Program-made: the position numbers and the translations under genes
Origin: Amborella trichopoda
Lineage: Eukaryota; Streptophyta; Magnoliopsida; Amborellales; Amborellaceae
Direction: 5' to 3'
Length of the DNA: 64,000 bases
NCBI RefSeq assembly: GCF_000471905.2
Contig: NW_006496932.1
Coordinates: 827,383-891,382, forward strand
In this document: in pieces, positions 60,801 to 64,000 of the stretch
Layout: each line of letters opens with the position of its first letter
Numbering within the stretch: position 1 is the stretch's first letter
The notes under the pieces: generated by a model
What the model was told of the DNA's origin: nothing
Seen by the model: the letters and a program-made list of their open reading frames with translations, nothing else
Databases searched by the model: none

Positions 60801-63644
60801 TTAAATACCTTCCTTGCAGCTGATAAATTTCCTTTGCCTAATCAAATTGCACTATTTTCCCAAGTATCACATGCTCACATATTTTCCAAACTTGATTTAA
60901 AATCAGGATTTTGGCAAATTGGAATTCACCCAGAAGATCGTCCTAAAACAGCTTTCTGTTTACCACATTACCATTTTCATTGGACAGTTATGCCTTTTGG
61001 TTTAAAAAATGAACCCACATACTTTCAAAAAGTTTTAACCACCACTTTTGAACCACTCTCAACACATGCACTGATATATATAGATGACGTACTCCTCTTT
61101 TCTTCTGATCTCGATAGTCATGTTCTCTTATTAGATAAATTCCACTCCCTCTGTTGTAAATATGGTATTATGTTTTCTGAGAAAAAATGTGTCTTTGCTA
61201 CTAGAAAAATAGATTTCCTTGGTATGCATTTTCACAATGAAATGTACAAACTCCAGCCTCATATAGCCAAACACTTGCTAGAGTTTCTAGATACTTTATC
61301 CTCTGTAAAACAAATCCAGCAATTTTTAAGAATTGTAAATTATATGTCCCTTTTTATTCCCAAGCTCTCTATGTTCACTAGTCCTCTTTACCTTTTGCTG
61401 AAGAAAAAAGCGCCGCCATAGACAAGAAAACAGACTGAGTGTGTTCTAGAGCTTAAAAGATTATCTCAAAATCTACCTTCTTTTAAAATCCCCTCTACAG
61501 GAAAAAGAATTTTGCAAACTGATGCTTCTGATGAATTTTGGGTATGTATCTTACTTGAAGAAAAAGTAAAAGACAGAATGATCTGTGGCTATAAAAGTGG
61601 AAAGTTTAAAGATTTTTAATTCCATTACCCTTCAACATTCAAGGAAATCCTTGCGGTAAAAAGAGGAATTGAAAAATTCCAATTTCATCTAATAGGACAT
61701 ACTTTCTTTGTTGAAATGGATTTGTCTGCTTTTTCAAATATGCTGAAATTCAAGAACAAAATTCTTCCGAATTCTCAATTACTCAGATGGTCTAACTAGT
61801 TTTCTCAATGGAGTTTTGAGTTTCAGCATATTTATGGGAAAAACAATAGTTTGGCAGACATGTTTTCCAATTGTTCCTTTTTTGGGAGCGATTATCCGAA
61901 TAGATGATGATTCACCAGATGTTCCTGATGAAATATATGACATCATTCTTAGAAAAACAATGAACTCCAGAAATGAGAATATGCAACCAAAAATGCATGA
62001 AATAGTAATCAGAAATCATGGAGAATGCTTCCCAGGAATTTGATGCCATCCATCATATCCATTTTTATCCCTATTCCAAATCAGACATTATTATAATATG
62101 CCAAAAAAAGCCATTTGTTTTCTCCGGTATCTTACCCATAACCACCATATATGTTTTAATTTCCATGTAAGGAAATTACTTTCCTATCTCAGACACTGTC
62201 ATTTCTTACAATGGAACAATTACATTCATCCCAATCCCAGAGCATTCAACTTCAATAAATTCCTTTTAAAGCATTACCATTATAATCAATGGATTGAATC
62301 CTTTGGTTATCTTCACCGACCTTATATCATTATAGTTTTCCATCAAGACCTTAATCCTCAAGTTTGTCCAGAACATACCTATTTCACCCAACATCCTCTC
62401 ATCCAAACCATCGGATGGTATGATTCCAATCTCCTAAATTTTTGGCTATTTCAGACAGATTTATGGAAAGAAATGAAAATTCTCATGTGCTACATTAACA
62501 GAATCCAGCCAGAATGGACTCCTTTGGATGTCTATACAGGAAACAGTTTGGAATGATGAAAGTCCCAGAGGAGTTGTTCTATTACACCAACTGCACATGT
62601 GGCTTGCAGATCATCCTCCTCCTGCAGAAATACAGATAGATAGTTCAAGTGATGATACATACATTGGACCCTCACACAGCCCGTCCAATCACTCTTCACC
62701 GAGTTATGATTCTGATGGATATCCCCTCAATTATGATACAGACTAAACAACACTATTTTGTCGGCAGCATTGTTCAAGAAGCACTATACAACACTATTTT
62801 GTCGGCTGCACTGTTCAAGAAGCACTGTACAACACTATTTTGTCGGCAGCAATTTTCAACACTATTCTGATGGCTGCACTGTTCATGATTGACCACCTGT
62901 CCACTGTACATCAACTTTTTATTGTACATAAGGGCAACTGTCCTGGCCAGATGTTTTTTTTTAATTTTGTTTGAAGTCCGGATTTCACGTCCGGGGTCTA
63001 TATATAGCCCCTTAAGTCAGTTGTAAAGGGCAGAGTGCTACTTAGACCTCTCAGCCTAGTTTCTTTCTGGTGTGCTTCTTCTTTCTGCTTATGCGTGTGT
63101 TTCTTCTTTCCAATTATGTTCGTAATTTTCTTACTTCTGCTTGTCTCCTGTATTTGTAAGTTTGATCCTTATAGTTGTTTATAGACCTTCGGTGTCCATG
63201 TTTTTAAGTCATATATTCTGTTCATCTGTTTCCTTTTTTCCTGTTCTGCGTTCTGTTGCTGTTGCTTATGTTTTTTATTGTTGTTTGCTTATGCACATCT
63301 ATATCTTCCGAGTTGCTTTGATGGTTGGTCCCATTATATTATATCTGAGTTTTAGTTTGTCAAATTATTAGTTTGACTTTATGGCTGGTCCAAATATTTT
63401 ATATCCGACTATCCAAGTGTTTCCTTTGCCAAATTATTATGTTTGCTTGTTCTTGATCTTTTTTGTCTGCATTCATGCACATGCATGAGCCCCTATGTGT
63501 GTGTGTGTGTGTGAGAGAGAGAGATGATTTGAATCTGCAGAGAGAAATTTCAGCTCACTGTGTTATTATTATATGCAGTTGTGCAAGATTGACTCCGAAG
63601 GAAAAGCCAGGAAAGTGCTCGGTTGCTCCTGTGTTGTTATAAAG
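42835..63644 (+). CDS. RPS12: 40S ribosomal protein S12 (eS12), 3' exon beyond window
   Basis: Cytosolic small-subunit ribosomal protein of the eL30/eS12 fold. Visible coding exons: 42835-42845 (ATG plus eight bases), 50611-50902 and 63579-63644; junctions GTATGG...ACAG and GTAAGT...GCAG keep one frame for 123 codons. Exon 2 contains IMTALQLVLKKSLAHDG, HAAQLCVLAEDCDQ, KLVRAICADN and TVPSAKTLGEWVG; exon 3 reads LCKIDSEGKARKVLGCS. The final roughly 20 residues are outside. A 5'UTR intron is indicated at about 42541-42793 (AAG/GTAATT...TTCCTAG). The first coding exon of only 11 bases would be missed by most gene finders but is supported by the perfect join M-S-A-G-D-E-A. Intron 2 (7.8 kb) holds a hAT element; intron 3 (12.7 kb) holds an inverted pararetrovirus pair. 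This is extreme for a small, highly expressed gene. Confidence 0.93.
43985..44075 (+). mobile_element. RTE LINE 3'-end fragments in RPS12 intron 2
   Basis: GATTCATGTAGCCAACCCC then AGTTGAGATAAGGCTC and GTTGATGATG, the LINE 3' terminus seen at 26105, 27404 and 36470. Another copy lies at about 45885-45945 (GTGTAGCATACCCTAAGAAG, GGGATGAGGCTC, then GATGATGATGATG). Just upstream, a 57-bp tandem duplication (TGGATAGTTC...GGTTATT) lies at 43351-43464. Confidence 0.55.
44875..45800 (-). mobile_element. Remnant of an LTR retrotransposon 5' region
   Basis: Minus strand: GTAGTATCAGAGCTTC at about 45468-45485 resembles an initiator-methionine tRNA primer-binding site, placed between an LTR-like AT-rich block (45490-45800) and a decayed gag-like leader whose frame includes QIGEHQGQISEL and GEMGEISQGLES. 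At 44875-45000 a separate frame reads KECQDKWRHHANNYYKAAF with unknown affiliation. No second LTR, integrase or RT is present. Tentative. Confidence 0.4.
46977..48730 (-). mobile_element. hAT transposon, 1754 bp, with 8-bp target duplication
   Basis: Starts CAGTGTATCTAAAAG and ends with the complement of CATAGTTCAAAAAAA; flanked by ATGTTACT (46969-46976) and ATGGTACT (48731-48738), an 8-bp target duplication with one change. Subterminal zones (46990-47080 and 48560-48720) are packed with TAGGCG/CGCCTA words, typical of hAT binding sites. Inside is a minus-strand coding relic with three BED zinc-finger units. The transposase catalytic core and hAT dimerisation domain are absent, so the copy is non-autonomous. 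Confidence 0.8.
47368..48357 (-). pseudogene. Triple BED zinc-finger transposase-like relic
   Basis: Start ATG at 48355-48357, final TGA at 47368-47370. Three tandem units of about 75 residues each repeat: DPGLKYGYNANPSDKN, then C-x2-C (RCNFCEKD), then FKKHLAGI...C with a downstream acid/basic linker EEIxQxL; the K-x-H and C positions complete the BED C2HC pattern. The units begin at about 48330, 48080 and 47825. In-frame stops at 48241-48243, about 47704-47706 and about 47482 break it. The C-terminus is acidic (runs of D/E, ending DDDDD). It resembles the N-terminal portion of plant hAT transposase-derived proteins. Confidence 0.8.
48739..50400. other. RPS12 intron 2, unrecognised decayed element
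   Basis: This block and its left counterpart 46690-46968 have higher GC than the surroundings and were one sequence before the hAT insertion. A minus-strand frame at 49264-49503 reads GVNPLRWLPKYAQSTGG and MYNFYSHIDSEPKQ, and a plus-strand frame near 49650 reads HTERDIWIKGVQAKVAL. I do not recognise either. They look like remnants of a larger repetitive element, not host exons. Confidence 0.35.
51520..51785 (-). promoter_or_regulatory. Viral promoter region of copy A (TATA plus tandem repeats)
   Basis: On the minus strand CTATATATAG (51525-51534) follows a region of direct repeats: a 41-bp unit starting GGACAGGTGGCC at 51589 and 51630 with a third start at 51671 (as read on the plus strand), and an ACAGTGCTGCCGACAAAATAGT repeat before that. 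The leader beyond the TATA is pyrimidine-rich. It points left, antisense to RPS12 exon 2. Confidence 0.65.
51786..52724 (-). pseudogene. Unidentified C-terminal domain after viral RNase H, copy A
   Basis: About 300 residues continue in frame after RNase H: a segment with VGAIIRIDDDSQDV, a hydrophobic/aromatic, histidine-rich part (HHICFNFHVRKLLS, YNYIHPNPRAFNF), then LNFWLF...EWIPLDVYTGN and an acidic Ser/Asp/Pro tail ending NYDTD. It matches no pararetroviral domain I can name. It lies where some caulimovirids place a separate accessory or transactivator frame. Confidence 0.6.
52700..53142 (-). pseudogene. Viral RNase H, copy A
   Basis: Contains ILQTDASDEFWA (first catalytic Asp), CGYKSGKF, HYPSTFKEILA (catalytic Glu) and SGKNNILADMFS (last catalytic Asp). 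A TAA at 52957-52959 splits the domain and is shared with copy B; a TAG near 53143 is private. Confidence 0.75.
53143..54318 (-). pseudogene. Viral reverse transcriptase, copy A, frameshifted
   Basis: RT motifs on the minus strand include LKSGFWQIGIHPEDRPKTAF, MPFSLKNAPTYFQK and the catalytic YIDDILLFS. Frame changes near 53710, 53890 and 54030 and stops interrupt it. The acidic pair of the active site is retained in sequence although the gene is broken. Confidence 0.8.
54319..54672 (-). pseudogene. Viral aspartic protease region, copy A
   Basis: The frame begins in an acidic segment (EKEIDDDLESVFSLDDEQ) and reaches the retropepsin active site FFDTGASAS. It processes the viral polyprotein in this family. 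The frame ends at 54319 in a stop that copy B does not share at that place. Confidence 0.75.
54700..55454 (-). pseudogene. Viral capsid protein with zinc knuckle, copy A
   Basis: Capsid-type region with a polylysine/arginine block (KKKFKRFK) preceding a CCHC zinc knuckle that begins CYVCGKK and continues HFAKDC. A TGA at 54739-54741 lies inside the knuckle, between these two parts, and the identical TGA is present in copy B. A frameshift lies near 55190. Confidence 0.75.
55488..56414 (-). pseudogene. Viral coiled-coil and proline-rich region, copy A
   Basis: A 308-residue open frame. The first about 75 residues have heptad-like L/I/Q spacing (coiled coil; compare virion-associated proteins of the family), followed by a tyrosine/proline/glutamine-rich segment and a long serine/threonine/proline-rich acidic linker. 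It is the least damaged long frame of copy A and is followed by a stop and then the capsid frame. Confidence 0.65.
56483..57000 (-). pseudogene. Viral region after movement protein, function unknown
   Basis: A frame of about 168 residues, containing a small cysteine/histidine cluster (CNCTTCHQDD) followed by a lysine run (KKKNKKK) and an acidic stretch DDQNDDSERK. The CxC-x2-C-H arrangement could bind zinc. I do not recognise it as a named domain; it may be the C-terminal tail of the movement protein or the start of the capsid precursor. Confidence 0.5.
56990..57964 (-). pseudogene. Viral movement protein region (30K type), broken
   Basis: Starts near ATG 57962-57964 (MAEKSISDIS) with an acidic N-terminus. 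Core phrases LTFHGRKG, YQHACIGTVQ and VATLHYQMVYRLQNH are those of caulimovirid cell-to-cell movement proteins. The reading frame shifts several times (near 57750, 57580 and 57420) and is interrupted. It is only in copy A, in the unduplicated spacer. Confidence 0.7.
58135..58245. repeat. Hairpin near the junction of the two viral copies
   Basis: TTAACCTTTAGTTCATACTA (58141-58160) is the reverse complement, with one mismatch, of TAGTATGAACTAAAGATTAA (58219-58238), with a 58-base loop. It lies upstream of the movement-protein start and 45 bp from the copy A/B junction. It could be part of the structured viral leader or a by-product of the inversion. Confidence 0.6.
58283..59090 (+). pseudogene. 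Viral coiled-coil and proline-rich region, copy B
   Basis: Counterpart of 55488-56288, missing its first about 40 residues. It opens LNQKGKEKTFLQKQLQSLEK and has the same YPQPQYHSQF and PPRNFGF phrases. A frameshift after about 58885 breaks the frame earlier than in copy A. Confidence 0.65.
59090..59880 (+). pseudogene. Viral capsid protein with zinc knuckle, copy B
   Basis: Same basic block and knuckle as copy A. The in-frame TGA at 59832-59834 sits at the same position within the knuckle. A further stop lies near 59240 (TAG). Capsid phrase IKPEQIAAREEFFQLKC is intact. Confidence 0.75.
59901..61421 (+). pseudogene. Viral protease and reverse transcriptase, copy B
   Basis: The protease frame 59901-60119 is cut by a private TAA at 60117-60119, then a 427-residue frame (60138-61421) runs through FFDTGAFAS, LVINYQPLN, SKLDLKSGFWQIGIHPEDR, MPFGLKN, YIDDVLLFSSDLDSH and FLRIVNYM. 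This is the longest intact frame in the pair. It stops at a private TAG at 61419-61421. Confidence 0.8.
61422..61860 (+). pseudogene. Viral RNase H, copy B
   Basis: Contains ILQTDASDEFWV, ICGYKSGKFKDF followed by the shared TAA (61617-61619), HYPSTFKEILAVKRG and GKNNSLADMF. An additional private stop occurs near 61797. The same domain order as copy A. Confidence 0.75.
61861..62746 (+). pseudogene. Unidentified C-terminal domain after viral RNase H, copy B
   Basis: Counterpart of the copy A domain: VGAIIRI...FNFHVRKLLSYL, YNYIHPNPRAFNF-like, EWTPLDVYTGN and an acidic tail ending YPLNYDTD at 62746. It is split into three frames by a stop at about 62041 and a frameshift near 62550. The tail is strongly conserved between the two copies. 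Confidence 0.6.
62747..63300 (+). promoter_or_regulatory. Viral promoter and leader of copy B, pointing at RPS12 exon 3
   Basis: Three direct repeats based on ACACTATTTTGTCGGC and TGTTCAAGAAGCACT lie at about 62750-62890, then a single GACCACCTGTCCACTG unit, then CTATATATAG at 62998-63007. The leader is pyrimidine-rich (TTCTTTCTGGTGTGCTTC). Transcription from here would run into RPS12 exon 3 at 63579. Confidence 0.65.
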
Positions 63645-64000
63645 GTAAAGGCAGAATCTCTCTACGTCATAGGATTGTATAATGTGAAACTATTTGCCTT
63701 TGGTACAAGGTCATAATGATTCTTAGTTGTTAGATGTGAAATCAGATGGCTGGCTATGTGTTAATTCTCCCCTGAGAAAGTTTTTCAGACTTCGAGCATG
63801 TTTAATGGCATGGCACCGTTGTTTGTGATATTTTTGTACCAAAAAAGTTAGGGTATGGTTTGCATAAGGTTTCAAGTTGCAACCTTAAACAATCCAAGGC
63901 GCACCTCTAAATTTTATCATAAATATAATTTTGATATAAAAAAGGGTGTGGTTTTTATAAGGTTGCGACCTTAAACAATCCAATTAAAACGCACTTCCAA
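63645..64000 (+). other. RPS12 intron 4 start, with MITE fragments
   Basis: Begins with donor GTAAAG after exon 3. At about 63680-63790 are family 2 phrases (CTATTTGCCTTTGGTACAAGGTCA...GTTAGATGTGAAATCAGATGG). From 63845 to the edge are two successive family 1 starts (AAGGTT...GCAACCTTAAACAATCCAA at 63867-63897 and GTTGCGACCTTAAACAATCC at 63961-63981). The last RPS12 exon lies beyond the window. Confidence 0.55.

Larger units (their letters stand above)
51210..63300. repeat. 12-kb viral inverted repeat (5-kb arms, 2-kb spacer)
   Basis: Arm A 51210-56288 (5079 bp) and arm B 58283-63300 (5018 bp) are inverted complements; the spacer 56289-58282 is single copy. Both outer limits end at the same viral position, the palindrome-compatible word AGATGTGCATAAGC. 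The length difference reflects small indels, including repeat-number changes upstream of the viral TATA boxes. No clear target duplication was found outside the arms. Confidence 0.85.
58283..63300 (+). mobile_element. Endogenous caulimovirid, copy B, 5'-truncated, inverted
   Basis: Plus strand. Homology to copy A begins at CTGAATCA (58283; partner 56281-56288) within the coiled-coil region, so the movement-protein part is absent, and ends at TATGCACATCT (63300; partner 51210). Similarity to copy A is high, roughly 98 percent over the capsid-knuckle segment by eye. It contains capsid, protease, RT, RNase H, C-terminal domain, the viral TATA region and leader, with its own set of stops. Confidence 0.85.

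Noticed and set aside
51210..63300. Ty3/gypsy retrotransposon as the identity of the inverted elements
   Set aside because: No integrase, no LTRs, and a 30K-type movement protein region is present; RT and RNase H alone would not decide.
51210..63300. Defence island, CRISPR array or prokaryotic system
   Set aside because: The window is plant nuclear DNA with spliced genes; no direct-repeat/spacer array of CRISPR type exists. The 53-bp and 60-bp arrays have no variable spacers.

Overview
The window is nuclear DNA of a flowering plant: AT-rich, transposon-dense, with spliced genes for conserved eukaryotic proteins, very long introns, plastid-derived fragments and an endogenous caulimovirid (plant pararetrovirus). 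The species cannot be fixed from the sequence; the large introns and the mix of hAT, RTE-LINE and pararetroviral remnants would suit many non-grass angiosperms.

Only four host genes are supported. (1) 8.5-11.05 kb, minus strand: an Sfp-type 4'-phosphopantetheinyl transferase whose first exon is not visible. (2) 11.6-17.8 kb, plus strand: a complete five-coding-exon mitochondrial L-2-hydroxyglutarate dehydrogenase of 426 residues. These two genes are divergent and share an intergenic stretch of (CT)n interrupted by 371 Ns. (3) 20.5-38.2 kb, minus strand: U3 snoRNP/SSU processome protein UTP11, eight coding exons (229 residues) plus a 5'UTR exon, with one intron of about 10 kb and one of about 4.3 kb. 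(4) From 42.5 kb past the right edge, plus strand: 40S ribosomal protein eS12 (RPS12), three coding exons visible, separated by introns of 7.8 kb and 12.7 kb.

Most other sequence is mobile or repetitive. The left 8 kb holds several small inverted-repeat (MITE-like) families. The 10-kb UTP11 intron holds a decayed RTE-type LINE, a second truncated copy, and plastid fragments (rpoC2 and trnL-UAG). A 1.15-kb inverted-repeat element carrying a 53-bp minisatellite lies just upstream of the RPS12 promoter. RPS12 intron 2 holds a 1.75-kb hAT element with three BED zinc-finger units and remnants of an LTR element and LINE tails.

The outstanding structure is in RPS12 intron 3. A near-complete, decayed pararetrovirus on the minus strand (51.21-58.28 kb) faces a second, 5'-truncated copy on the plus strand (58.28-63.30 kb). 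The result is a 12.1-kb inverted repeat with arms of about 5 kb and an unduplicated spacer of about 2 kb containing the movement-protein region. The arms share two nonsense codons and also carry private ones. Transcription of RPS12 through this intron should produce a long hairpin RNA of viral sequence, and a viral TATA region lies near each outer end pointing outward at an RPS12 exon. This is the best candidate for an undescribed system: a house-keeping-gene intron acting as a constitutive source of antiviral small RNA. That role is inference; the geometry is directly visible.
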